Source: an uncultured Collinsella sp.
Lineage (GTDB): Bacteria; Actinomycetota; Coriobacteriia; Coriobacteriales; Coriobacteriaceae
Assembly (NCBI GenBank): GCA_900541185.1
Contig: UQIQ01000020.1
Location: 1 to 30,606, forward strand
Length of the DNA: 30,606 nt
Reading direction: 5' to 3'
Below are positions 14,555-22,418 of the stretch, piece by piece; positions within the stretch are counted from its first letter, which is position 1; each line of letters starts with the position of its first letter. Position numbers and translations under genes: made by a program. The notes beneath the pieces were generated by a model, which saw nothing but the letters and a program-made list of their open reading frames with translations, did not search any database and was not told where the DNA came from.

Positions 14555-15466
14555 CTACGAACGCGCCGCGACCAGCAGCTCTGCCGTCGCCGCCCAACCG
14601 TCGACAATTTTGCCGCGCGTAACGAAAGCGTTCTCGCAAGCAGCCAGGAACTCGGGCGCGCCGGCGCTCGTCAGGCCATTCTCGACCAGGCAGAACGTGC
14701 CCACGTGATCGGCCATGTAGAAGTCGGACTCGGAATCGCCGAGCGCGAGCGTCTCCTCGCGCTCGATCCCCAGGTGCTCGCAGAAGCGCGCGATGGCAAC
14801 GCCCTTGTTGAGACCCGCGGGGTTGATGTTGAATGCGCGACCGTCCTCGACGCGATCGAGCTCGAGCGTCGTCGGCTTGGACAGGTGAGTCAGATGGCCG
14901 TTGCAAGCCCAGATCAGACCGCAGCCGGCCTCGTCCAGGATGGCCTGAACCTCATCGTCGGGCACATCGCCGCGCATGCCGACGGTGACCTCACGGTATT
15001 TGTAGCCGGTCGACATGTCGTTGTGATACTCGATCTTGTGCGGCCAGCGGGCGAGGATCTTCTCGCACACGCCGGTCTGCTCGATCACCTGGTGCGGCGT
15101 GAGGCCGCAAGAGGAGTCGTAGGGCATGTCGCCGGTCAGATACTCCCAATCGTTGGCTTTGAGGTCGTACATGACCAGGCCGCCCATCTCGCCGATGTAG
15201 GAGTTGAGACCGAGCACGCGCGCGTCCTCGTGGATCATGGTACGGTTGCGGCCCGAGGTGGGAACCACCTGAATACCAGCGCGAGCGAGCGCCACGACGG
15301 CCTCGACGAGTTTGGTCGAGGGGTTGCCGTCGTTGTCGCGTAGCACGCACGAGCCGGGTGCGAGCATCGTGGCATCCAGGTCGGTAAAGACGTACTTGAC
15401 CTTGGCCAAGCGCTCGCGCATCTCGCCCGAAAGCTCGGCAACGGTCGGCAGGGTGTTGTGGGACAT
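14555..15466 (-). CDS. HAD-superfamily IIB phosphatase (Cof-like)
   Basis: A 303-residue HAD hydrolase. Motif I is VFTDLDATML (Asp29 and Asp31: nucleophile and acid), motif II TSGRNR, motif III Lys in NKGVAIARF, motif IV GDSESDF. The C2 cap between motifs II and III marks class IIB, which includes sugar-phosphate and Cof-type phosphatases. The substrate is unknown. The start chosen is MSHNTLPT because ACGGAG lies 5 nt upstream; an in-frame ATG 42 bp earlier lacks a ribosome binding site. Its position between murE and murI hints at, but does not prove, a cell-wall or nucleotide-sugar substrate. Confidence 0.85.
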   Translation of the reverse strand: MSHNTLPTVAELSGEMRERLAKVKYVFTDLDATMLAPGSCVLRDNDGNPSTKLVEAVVALARAGIQVVPTSGRNRTMIHEDARVLGLNSYIGEMGGLVMYDLKANDWEYLTGDMPYDSSCGLTPHQVIEQTGVCEKILARWPHKIEYHNDMSTGYKYREVTVGMRGDVPDDEVQAILDEAGCGLIWACNGHLTHLSKPTTLELDRVEDGRAFNINPAGLNKGVAIARFCEHLGIEREETLALGDSESDFYMADHVGTFCLVENGLTSAGAPEFLAACENAFVTRGKIVDGWAATAELLVAARS

Positions 15467-15573
15467 GGTTACTCCGTTTACGTAGAAGGGTTTGGACTTG
15501 GACGGCATGTTTTGATTGAGGGAACACGCTTATGGCGACAGCGCACTCAGGGCGCCGCCGCCATCATGGTTCA

Positions 15574-17136
15574 TTAGTCAAACTGGGTAACATCGATCAG
15601 GCGATTGGCCAACGAAAGGTCGCTCTCGATGGGCACGAACTCGTCGCCCACGTGCATGAGCTCTTCGTCACCCTTTGCCAGCAGCAAGACAATGGTGGGA
15701 GCATCGGGGTTGACGTACTCCTCGCGCGCCGCCTTGAACGCCGCATGCACAGCGGCTTCGCGGTCGAGGATGATCTTGTTCGGCGTATCGTCGGGAACAT
15801 GCTCGGCAAGCTCGCGACAGACCTTCATCGGGTCCTCGTGAGCTGGATCCTCGTTGGCAAAGATCATCAGGTCGGAATACGGTGCGGCCTCGCGCGGAAG
15901 CTGCTCGCGGCGCTCCTGCGCCTTGCCGCCGGCAGCGCCAAACAGCGCAATGACGGGGCTAGCGGGAAACGCGCGCTTCACCGACGAGAAAAGCGAGCGG
16001 AACGAAAGCTGGTTGTGCGCGTAGTCGACGACACAAATCACGCGGCCGTCCTTCGACTCCACGACCTCCATGCGGCCCGGCACGCGCAGTTTGTAGAGGC
16101 CCTTCTTGATAGCCTCGATACCGATACCGATCTCGCGCGCGGCGGCGATGGCGACCAGCGCGTTCTCCACGTTAAAGTCGCCCGCGATGCCCAGCAGGAC
16201 CTTCTCCCCCGCCTCGGACTCGTCGGCACACAGGCCATGCAAGTTGAACTCGATGCTAAAGCCGACCATGCGTACGTCGCTCGCCCACAGGCTTGCCTCG
16301 GGATGCTCGACGCCAACGGTCACCAAGCGCTCGGCCGTCGACGCTGCCCCCAGCACACGGTCGACCTCTTCGGTGCCCAGATTCACCACGGCGGTCTTTG
16401 CCTGGTCAAAGATCCTGAGTTTGCTCTCAAAATAATCCTCAAACGTGGGGTGTTCGATCGGCGAGATGTGGTCGCGGCCGATGTTGAGGAAGCACGCCAC
16501 GTCAAACGGCAGATTCTCGACGCGTTGGTACTTGAGCGCCTGGCTCGAGACCTCCATGACCATGGACTGGCGACCGGACGTGCGGCAGTTGGCGATATGG
16601 CGCCAGACCTCGGGAGCCTCGGGCGTGGTGTTGGTGCTCTCGTAGCACTCGATACCATCGTCGGTGTTCACCGAGCCGATCATGCCGCAGGACTCGCCCG
16701 CCGCCTTGATGATGGACTGGAGCATAAAAGCGGCCGTGGTCTTTCCCTTAGTGCCGGTGATGCCCACGATCTTGACGTCGTGGTCGGGACGGTCGTAAAT
16801 CTCCGGCGGCAACAGGGCCATGGCCGTGCGAACACTATCAACAACCAGCATCGCAGCACCGCTCTCCTGCGCCAGCGGCTCCAGAGACTCGACCAGCGAC
16901 TCCTCGCACACAAATGCGACGGCACCCGCATCGAGCGCCATGCTCAAAAACGCGGGCTTAAAGGCAGCACCTTTGCAAAAGAACACGTCACCTGCCGAGA
17001 CCGCGCGCGAATCAAACGAGCAGCCGGTCACGGCACGCTCGTCAACCTGCTCTGATGCGCGCAGCTCGCCGCACACATCGAGAAGCTTGGCAAGCGTATC
17101 GACCGTGGTCACGGTCGCGGAATCCGAATGGTGCAT
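15574..17136 (-). CDS. murE: UDP-MurNAc-tripeptide synthetase (MurE), probably L-Lys/L-Orn type
   Basis: This 520-residue Mur ligase adds the third residue of the peptidoglycan stem peptide. Visible: an N-terminal UDP-binding domain with FDSRAVSAGDVFF, the ATP loop GITGTKGKTT (125-134), the carbamylated-lysine region FESKLRIF (Lys239), and the C-terminal domain with DYAHNQLSF. The amino-acid selector that reads D-N-P-R in meso-diaminopimelate enzymes reads NEDPAHEDP here (428-436), without the Arg that contacts the diaminopimelate carboxylate. L-lysine or L-ornithine is therefore more likely; which one cannot be read from sequence. Start: ATG at 17136 with GAAAGGTG 4 nt upstream. First gene of the leftward run to dtd. 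Confidence 0.93.
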   Translation of the reverse strand: MHHSDSATVTTVDTLAKLLDVCGELRASEQVDERAVTGCSFDSRAVSAGDVFFCKGAAFKPAFLSMALDAGAVAFVCEESLVESLEPLAQESGAAMLVVDSVRTAMALLPPEIYDRPDHDVKIVGITGTKGKTTAAFMLQSIIKAAGESCGMIGSVNTDDGIECYESTNTTPEAPEVWRHIANCRTSGRQSMVMEVSSQALKYQRVENLPFDVACFLNIGRDHISPIEHPTFEDYFESKLRIFDQAKTAVVNLGTEEVDRVLGAASTAERLVTVGVEHPEASLWASDVRMVGFSIEFNLHGLCADESEAGEKVLLGIAGDFNVENALVAIAAAREIGIGIEAIKKGLYKLRVPGRMEVVESKDGRVICVVDYAHNQLSFRSLFSSVKRAFPASPVIALFGAAGGKAQERREQLPREAAPYSDLMIFANEDPAHEDPMKVCRELAEHVPDDTPNKIILDREAAVHAAFKAAREEYVNPDAPTIVLLLAKGDEELMHVGDEFVPIESDLSLANRLIDVTQFD

Positions 17137-17170
17137 CTTTCACCTTTCTCAGCCATTTGGCAGGGACGGT

Positions 17171-17200
17171 TTTATAGTAACTGAAACGCACCCACGCAAA
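17171..17200 (-). promoter_or_regulatory. candidate murE promoter
   Basis: TTTGCG (17195-17200), 18-nt spacer, TATAAA (17171-17176) on the minus strand, 35 bp before the murE start. The -35 overlaps the T-tract of the asnB terminator. Confidence 0.45.
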
Positions 17201-17222
17201 AACGGCTCCCGGAGGAGCCGTT
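17198..17222 (-). terminator. Rho-independent terminator of asnB
   Basis: AACGGCTCC and GGAGCCGTT form a perfect 9-bp stem with a 4-nt loop, continuing into a run of five T on the minus strand, 25 bp after the asnB stop. Confidence 0.92.
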
Positions 17223-17247
17223 ACGCGCAGGCGTTCGTAAGCCGAGG

Positions 17248-19128
17248 CTAGGCAGCCTGAACAGCGGGCTGGTCCTCGTCGATAAAGAAGCGCTTGTACC
17301 ACACCAAGAACACGAGCGGCGTATAGATCTTGCGCTGGAAATCGCCCTTGCCCGCAAAGTGCAGATCGAGCAGGTGCATGAGCTCGTCGGTATCGAAGAA
17401 CTCGCTTGCCCACGGCGCGGTGAAGTACTCCTTGACATAGTCGTACCACTTTTGCTCGCGCAGCCAGTAGACAATCGGCACCGGGAAGCCCACCTTGGGA
17501 CGGGTGGCCCACTCATCGGGCAGCGACTTGTTGGCAGCGTGGCGGAGTACCTGTTTGTTGCCGTTCTCGTTGATGCGGTAGCGGTCGGGAATGTGCTCGG
17601 CGAACTCCATGACTTTGCGGTCCAGGAAGGGCACGCGCAGCTCCAGCGAGTGCGCCATGCACATCTTGTCGGCCTTGAGCAGAATGTCGCCCGGGAGCCA
17701 CATGTTCATGTCCAGGTACTGCTTCTTGACCAGCTCGGGCTGACCCTTCACGCGCGCATAGATGGGAGCGGCAAGCTCGAAGGCGCCATCGCCGGTGTTG
17801 TACTCGGGCTTGAGCACGCCGTCGACCTCGCGCTCCGGCCATACCAGAGCCTGTCCCAGGAACGACTTCTCGGGGATCTCGGCACCCTTGACCAGGAAGT
17901 TATGTCCCTTGAAGTACGGCATATGCAGCGCCAGGTTACCAAGCGCGCGGCGGATGGGCAGCGGCACCATCCTTTTGTACTTGCGCACCGGGACCGTATC
18001 CTCGTAGTAGGCGTAGCCGCCAAAGAGCTCGTCGGCGCCTTCGCCCGAAAGCACGACGGTAACGTCCTTGCGGGCCATCTCGGCCAAGAACCACAGCGGC
18101 ACGGAAGACAGGTTGGACTGCGGCTCGTCCATGTGATACTGGATGTCCTCGAGCGCACCGAAGAACTCGTCGGCGGTAATCATCTTGCGAACGTTCTCGA
18201 CGCCGAGCTTATCGGAAAGCTCCTTGGCGTAGTTGGTCTCGTTGAAGTTCTTGTAGTCAAAGCCCACCGAGAAGGTCTTGTCGGGCATGAGGCAAGCGGC
18301 GATGTAGCTGGAGTCGACGCCACCGGAGAGGAACGACGCGACCTTGACGTCGGCGATGCGATGGGCCTCGACGCTCTCGTGCACGACCTCGTCCAGCTCG
18401 TCGACGTACTCCTCGAACGGCTTCTCGACGGCAGAGTAATCGCAATCCCAGTAGCGCTCGATGTTCATCTTGCCGGTCGGGATATCGACGGTAAAGTAGT
18501 GCGCCGGCGGCAGCTTGTAGACACCCTCGAAGAAGGTCTCCTCGGTTGCCGAATACTGCAGCGTCATGTACGGACGCAGGGCCTTTTTGTTGACCGCCTT
18601 GTGGAAGTGCGGGTAGTCCAGGAAGCTCTTGATCTCAGAACCAAAGAGCACGCCCGGAGCGCCGTCGCCCGCATCGGCCATGGGATAGTAGTAAAGCGGC
18701 TTGATGCCAAAGATGTCGCGGGCGCCAAAAAGCTTGTTCTTCTTTTTGTCCCAGATGACGAAGGCGTACATACCGCGCAAGCGATCGAGTACGGCCTCGC
18801 CCCACTCCTCGTAGCCGTGCAGGAGGCTCTCGGTGTCGGCGCCGCAGTGGAACTTGTAGCCCTTGGCCTCGAGCTCGGAACGGAGTTCTTGGAAGTTGTA
18901 GATCTCGCCGTTAAAGACGATAACGACGCTACCGTCCTCGTTAGCCATGGGTTGGGCGCCAGCCTCGGTCAGGTCGAGGATCGACAGGCGGCGGAAGCCG
19001 AGGGCAACGCGGCCGTCGATAAACTGACCGCCCATGTCGGGACCGCGATGGACGATGCGGTCCATCATCTTGGTGAGCACCTCGGATTGGTTATCCGTCC
19101 CACCGACAAAACCGACAAAACCGCACAT
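17248..19128 (-). CDS. asnB: asparagine synthase (glutamine-hydrolysing)
   Basis: The 626-residue enzyme makes asparagine from aspartate, ATP and glutamine. The mature N-terminus has the class II glutaminase nucleophile Cys2 (MCGFVGFVGG), followed by the Ntn domain with RGPDMGGQF and FNGEIYNF. The synthetase domain carries the PP-loop SLSGGVDSSYIAA-type motif (FLSGGVDSSYIAAC, about residue 265) and LSGEGADELFGGY. Length is typical of the long AsnB form. AGAGGGGAT precedes the ATG. It is monocistronic, bounded by its own terminator at 17198-17222 and by the divergent tRNA-Val. Confidence 0.97.
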   Translation of the reverse strand: MCGFVGFVGGTDNQSEVLTKMMDRIVHRGPDMGGQFIDGRVALGFRRLSILDLTEAGAQPMANEDGSVVIVFNGEIYNFQELRSELEAKGYKFHCGADTESLLHGYEEWGEAVLDRLRGMYAFVIWDKKKNKLFGARDIFGIKPLYYYPMADAGDGAPGVLFGSEIKSFLDYPHFHKAVNKKALRPYMTLQYSATEETFFEGVYKLPPAHYFTVDIPTGKMNIERYWDCDYSAVEKPFEEYVDELDEVVHESVEAHRIADVKVASFLSGGVDSSYIAACLMPDKTFSVGFDYKNFNETNYAKELSDKLGVENVRKMITADEFFGALEDIQYHMDEPQSNLSSVPLWFLAEMARKDVTVVLSGEGADELFGGYAYYEDTVPVRKYKRMVPLPIRRALGNLALHMPYFKGHNFLVKGAEIPEKSFLGQALVWPEREVDGVLKPEYNTGDGAFELAAPIYARVKGQPELVKKQYLDMNMWLPGDILLKADKMCMAHSLELRVPFLDRKVMEFAEHIPDRYRINENGNKQVLRHAANKSLPDEWATRPKVGFPVPIVYWLREQKWYDYVKEYFTAPWASEFFDTDELMHLLDLHFAGKGDFQRKIYTPLVFLVWYKRFFIDEDQPAVQAA

Positions 19129-19179
19129 ATGCTATCCCCTCTGCTGTTGCTGGGCATCAAATCGAATCAGTAGTTTTTG

Positions 19180-19185
19180 AGTATA
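19180..19185 (-). promoter_or_regulatory. -10 element of asnB
   Basis: A consensus TATACT on the minus strand 52 bp before the asnB start. No -35 hexamer is recognisable at the right distance, so an activator may be needed. Confidence 0.35.
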
Positions 19186-19277
19186 CCCGAGGGCGTAAAG
19201 AGGGGCGGAATGTTCAGGCAATCTCAACTGAATCAGCTTCGCTGCGACACGTGCCAGTTACCTTTAATGGATATGAG

Positions 19278-19305
19278 GTGAATGAGGCGATTGTTTTGCT
19301 ATACT
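19278..19305 (+). promoter_or_regulatory. promoter of tRNA-Val
   Basis: TATACT (19300-19305) lies 10 bp before the tRNA 5' end, as expected for a tRNA promoter. GTGAAT (19278-19283) is a weak -35 at 16 nt. Confidence 0.55.
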
Positions 19306-19315
19306 CTCTCCGCAC

Positions 19316-19391
19316 GGGCGATTGGCGCAACGGTTAGCGCAGGTGCTTTACACGCACAAGGCTGGGGGTTCGAATCCCTCATCGCCCACCA
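19316..19391 (+). tRNA. tRNA-Val (anticodon TAC)
   Basis: The 76-nt cloverleaf has acceptor GGGCGAT/ATCGCCC, discriminator A and encoded CCA, D-arm GCGC/GCGC, anticodon loop TTTACAC (anticodon TAC), and T-arm GGGGG-TTCGAAT-CCCTC. The outermost anticodon-stem pair is a G-A mismatch. Its 3' 22 nt recur at 19558-19579. Confidence 0.95.
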
Positions 19392-19401
19392 CTGAATTGG
19401 A

Positions 19402-19428
19402 AACGGTCCTCGCAAGGGGACCGTTTTG
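19402..19428 (+). terminator. Rho-independent terminator of tRNA-Val
   Basis: AACGGTCC and GGACCGTT form an 8-bp stem followed by TTTTGTTTG, 10 bp after the CCA end. Confidence 0.85.
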
Positions 19429-19585
19429 TTTGCGCCCATTTCATGGGATTCGAACCCGCCAGGGTGCGGAGCTGAGGAAACGCGAAGCGTTTTCCAGCGC
19501 AGCACGCGAGGGCCGCAGGCCCGAAGCGGAAGCGGGCGGCGCCAGCCGCACGCGGACATCCCTCATCGCCCACCACTGATTTGAT

Positions 19586-19616
19586 AGGCTCCCAGCAATG
19601 GGAGCCTTTCTTTTTT
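19586..19616 (+). terminator. second terminator after the duplicated tRNA tail
   Basis: AGGCTCCC and GGGAGCCT form an 8-bp stem with a 6-nt loop followed by TTCTTTTTT. It lies 6 bp after the repeated tail, at the same relative position as the real terminator but with unrelated stem sequence. Confidence 0.85.
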
Positions 19617-19668
19617 GGGCCCATCGCAGAGGGATTCGAACCCCACAGCTCACTCGTTTCAAGGGCAG

Positions 19669-19886
19669 TGGTCAAAAAATGCCAAATATGAGTACTGCTA
19701 CCTCTTTTGTAACAGCATTTTCGAGGTCCCAAAGGGCAAATCTGACATCAAAGCAACGGCTAACGGTCCAGATGAGCATGTTTTCTGACAGCAAAACTGG
19801 ACATATGCGGTCCAATTCGTCAAATTGTGTCTAATTTATATGCTACAGAATTAGTGCCCGTACTCATATTTGGCATTTTTTGACCA
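19669..19886. mobile_element. MITE-like element with perfect 27-bp terminal inverted repeats
   Basis: The ends 19669-19695 and 19860-19886 are perfect reverse complements of each other over 27 bp, beginning TGGTCAAAAAATGCCAAATA. The 164-bp interior is AT-richer than its surroundings and codes for nothing. The 218-bp total with long TIRs fits a non-autonomous miniature transposable element; no clear target-site duplication is visible. A long structured non-coding RNA is the alternative. With the tRNA-tail repeats it fills most of the 612-bp gap between tRNA-Val and argD. Confidence 0.7.
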
Positions 19887-19917
19887 GAGGGACTTTTGAC
19901 CATCGCAAATCAGCAAC

Positions 19918-19978
19918 AAAACGGGCTCCGGATCGCCAAATCATGCCGCATATGACACACCCAGCAGTCCGGAACCCG
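19918..19978 (-). terminator. terminator of the arg operon
   Basis: On the minus strand the arms at 19968-19978 and 19922-19932 pair over 11 bp (one G-U) around a 35-nt loop, then run into TTTT (19918-19921). It lies 25 bp after the argD stop. The long loop makes it less certain than the others. Confidence 0.6.
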
Positions 19979-20003
19979 ATCCAAATTGAGTTATTACGCT
20001 GCG

Positions 20004-21287
20004 TTAGCCCAAGACACCCGACAGGATCTCGATCAGACTGTCCACGTCGGCTTCCTCGCAGACGAGCGGCGGCAAGAAACGCAGCGTATGAGCACCCGTA
20101 GCGTTAATCACGGCACCGGCGGCCAGCGCGCGGGCAACAATATCATGTGCGTCACCCGCGGCATCATCCAAATCACAGCCGAGCATCAGGCCACGGCCAC
20201 GCACCTCTACCACATGCGGAAGCTTAGCCAGCGCCTGCTCCATATAGGCGCCCACCTTGGCAGCATGCTCGGCATAATCGCCACGCACAAGCGCGGAGAG
20301 CGTCGCGGCACACGCCGCGATGGGCAAGCAGCTACCGCCAAAGGTCGAGCCATGGTCGCCCGGCTTAAACACGTCGGCAATCTCCTTCTTTGCCACGACG
20401 GCACCCATGGGCACGCCGTCGGCAATGCCCTTGGCAAGGCTCATGATGTCGGGCTCCACGTCATAGGTTTGGAACGCAAATGGCTTGCCGGAGCGGAAGA
20501 TGCCGCACTGGACCTCGTCGGCGATAAGCACGGCGCCCACTTCGTGTGCCAGGTCGTGCGCTGCCGCCATAAACTCCTCGGTCATAGGGTGCACGCCACT
20601 CTCACCCTGGATCGGTTCGAGCATTACAGCGCATATTTCACTGCCCAGCTGCTTAAAGATCGCACGCAGTTCATCGACATCGTTGGGCGTGCAGGCCACA
20701 AAGCCACCCGGCAGCGGGCGGAAGCTGTCCTGCAGCCAATCCTGCATGGTGGCGGCAATGGTCTCGAGCGTACGGCCGTGGAAGCCGCCGCGCATGCACA
20801 CGATGGTGTTGCCGCCATTACCGGCACGCTTGGCGTACAGGCGCGCGAGCTTCATCGAGCCCTCGTTGGCCTCGGCGCCAGAGTTGGCAAAGAAGGTCTC
20901 CCAAACCTGCTCATCCGCAGCCGGGGCACCAAGAGCAGCTGCCGTGGTCTCATCGCCGGCGGCAATGGCATCGGCAAGCACGCGCGCACCATCTACGTCG
21001 TCGTTAGCAAGCTTGGACAGCAGCGCCGCGACCTGTCCGCGCTGCTCAATGTAGAAGTAATTGGAGACATGCATGAGCTTTTTGGTCTGTGCCTCGAGCG
21101 CCGAGAGCACAGCCGGGTCGCCATGACCTAGGCTGCACACGCCGATGCCGGCAAGAAAGTCGAGGTACTCACGGCCATCGTCGCCGGTGAGCTTCATGCC
21201 GTGACCCTCGACAAACTCGACCGGAGAGCGGCCAAAGGTATGCATAACGTAATGGGATTCAAGCGATTGCTGAGCTGCAAGTGACAT
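20004..21287 (-). CDS. argD: acetylornithine aminotransferase
   Basis: This class III PLP aminotransferase converts N-acetylglutamate semialdehyde to N-acetylornithine. Visible: the substrate/phosphate segment FFANSGAEANEGSMKLAR (132-149), FHGRT, DEVQCGI (Asp258 holds the PLP pyridine), and the Schiff-base Lys286 in SLAKGIADGVPMG. At 427 residues it exceeds the usual 385-405, because of an Ala/Asp-rich insertion at about 95-127. Start: ATG at 21287 with GAAAGG 6 nt upstream. Last gene of argC-argJ-argB-argD. Confidence 0.95.
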   Translation of the reverse strand: MSLAAQQSLESHYVMHTFGRSPVEFVEGHGMKLTGDDGREYLDFLAGIGVCSLGHGDPAVLSALEAQTKKLMHVSNYFYIEQRGQVAALLSKLANDDVDGARVLADAIAAGDETTAAALGAPAADEQVWETFFANSGAEANEGSMKLARLYAKRAGNGGNTIVCMRGGFHGRTLETIAATMQDWLQDSFRPLPGGFVACTPNDVDELRAIFKQLGSEICAVMLEPIQGESGVHPMTEEFMAAAHDLAHEVGAVLIADEVQCGIFRSGKPFAFQTYDVEPDIMSLAKGIADGVPMGAVVAKKEIADVFKPGDHGSTFGGSCLPIAACAATLSALVRGDYAEHAAKVGAYMEQALAKLPHVVEVRGRGLMLGCDLDDAAGDAHDIVARALAAGAVINATGAHTLRFLPPLVCEEADVDSLIEILSGVLG

Positions 21288-21356
21288 GGGATGCCTTTCG
21301 TTGGGCGCCAGACGGCGCGGGGCTATGGGTGCAGGAATGGGGCGGCTGCGGGTCAG

Positions 21357-22337
21357 CTAGACCGTCTGAAGCTTCTCGACCTCGTCAAGGTTTTCGGTCA
21401 GACGCGCAGCAAACGTCGAAAGCGGATGCGGATGCGTATCGAACTCGTAAGCCGTCTCGGTGGAATGGATCACGGTGCCGACGCCGGCATCGGTCAGCAG
21501 CTCCAGGAGCAGCGAATGCGGCGTAGTACCGTTAATGATGTGGGCACGAAATACGCCGCCGGTAAGCGCATCGACGGCCGCGCGCAGCTTGGGAATCATG
21601 CCCTTATCGACCTCGCCGCCGTAGAGCATTTCGTTAACCTCGTCGAGCGTTAGGTTGGAGATAAGCGAGTCCTTGTCGCTAAAGTCCTTGTACAGGCCAT
21701 CGACATCGGTCAAAAAGATCGCCTTATGCGCGTGGAGCGCCGCGGCAACGGCACCGGCGGCGGTGTCGGCGTTGATGTTGAAGAAACCGCCGTCCTCCCC
21801 CGCCGCGACGGTAGCGATGACGGGGATGTACTCGCTATCGAGTAAGCGCTCGATATAGTCGGTGTTGACGTGCATCACTTTGCCCACGCGACCGAGCTCG
21901 GGGTCGAGCGGCTCGGCGATGAGCGTGCCGGCATCGCTGCCCGACACGCCCACGGCCAGGTTGCCGTGGTGGTTGATGGCAGCAACCAGCTCCTGGTTAA
22001 CCTTGCCGCCCAGCACCTCGCGCACGATATCCATAGTCGCCGGCGTGGTCACGCGCTGGCCGTTCTTAAACTCGACGGGAATATCGTAATGGCTCAGCGC
22101 CTCGTTGATAGCCTTGCCGCCGCCGTGCACGATGACGGGGCGCATACCGATGATCTTGAGCAAAACGATGTCGCTCATCACGTCGCGGCGCAGCTGCTCA
22201 TCAACCATGGCGGCTCCGCCATATTTGATAACAACCGTCTTGCCGGTCAGGTTCTTAATCCACGGCAGCGCTTCGAACAGCAGCTGCGCGGTTGCTTCGT
22301 TGGATTCGCTCGAACGACAATCGCGTGCGAATTTCAT
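21357..22337 (-). CDS. argB: acetylglutamate kinase
   Basis: The 326-residue amino-acid kinase phosphorylates N-acetylglutamate, the committed step to arginine. VVIKYGGAAM (nucleotide site), VIVHGGGKAI (substrate Gly-rich loop), GGFFNINADTAAGAVA and LTDVDGLY are all present. The start chosen is MKFARDCRSS at 22337 (GAGG 6 nt upstream) rather than an in-frame codon 60 bp upstream. An N-terminal helix of about 30 residues before the kinase core is typical of the arginine-inhibited hexameric form, so feedback control by arginine is plausible. Confidence 0.95.
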   Translation of the reverse strand: MKFARDCRSSESNEATAQLLFEALPWIKNLTGKTVVIKYGGAAMVDEQLRRDVMSDIVLLKIIGMRPVIVHGGGKAINEALSHYDIPVEFKNGQRVTTPATMDIVREVLGGKVNQELVAAINHHGNLAVGVSGSDAGTLIAEPLDPELGRVGKVMHVNTDYIERLLDSEYIPVIATVAAGEDGGFFNINADTAAGAVAAALHAHKAIFLTDVDGLYKDFSDKDSLISNLTLDEVNEMLYGGEVDKGMIPKLRAAVDALTGGVFRAHIINGTTPHSLLLELLTDAGVGTVIHSTETAYEFDTHPHPLSTFAARLTENLDEVEKLQTV

Positions 22338-22418
22338 AATCTGCCTCGTCTTTCGTATCGTTATCGCGCCGTGCTCCGCTGTCCGCAATCGCGGCAAGAT
22401 GCGCAGCGTGCCCGGAAT

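Larger units (their letters stand above)
19374..19643 (+). repeat. tandem repeat of the tRNA-Val tail with terminator (two ~185-bp units)
   Basis: A 22-nt stretch from the tRNA T-arm through CCA and into the 3' flank (19374-19395) is repeated exactly at 19558-19579, 184 bp away. Each copy is followed by a different-sequence terminator and then GCCCAT plus GGGATTCGAACCC (19445-19457 and 19631-19643, 186 bp apart), the reverse complement of a T-arm. The interval also holds hairpins at 19476-19495 and 19510-19522. It resembles an att-type duplication left by an integrated element, or a tail duplication. Confidence 0.75.

Noticed and set aside
15467..15508. Upstream start for the HAD phosphatase
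   Set aside because: The ATG at 15508 has no ribosome binding site, while the one at 15466 has ACGGAG at 5 nt.
19299..19559. Minus-strand frame across tRNA-Val (contains MRDSNPQP)
   Set aside because: It is the translated antisense of the tRNA, a familiar spurious prediction.
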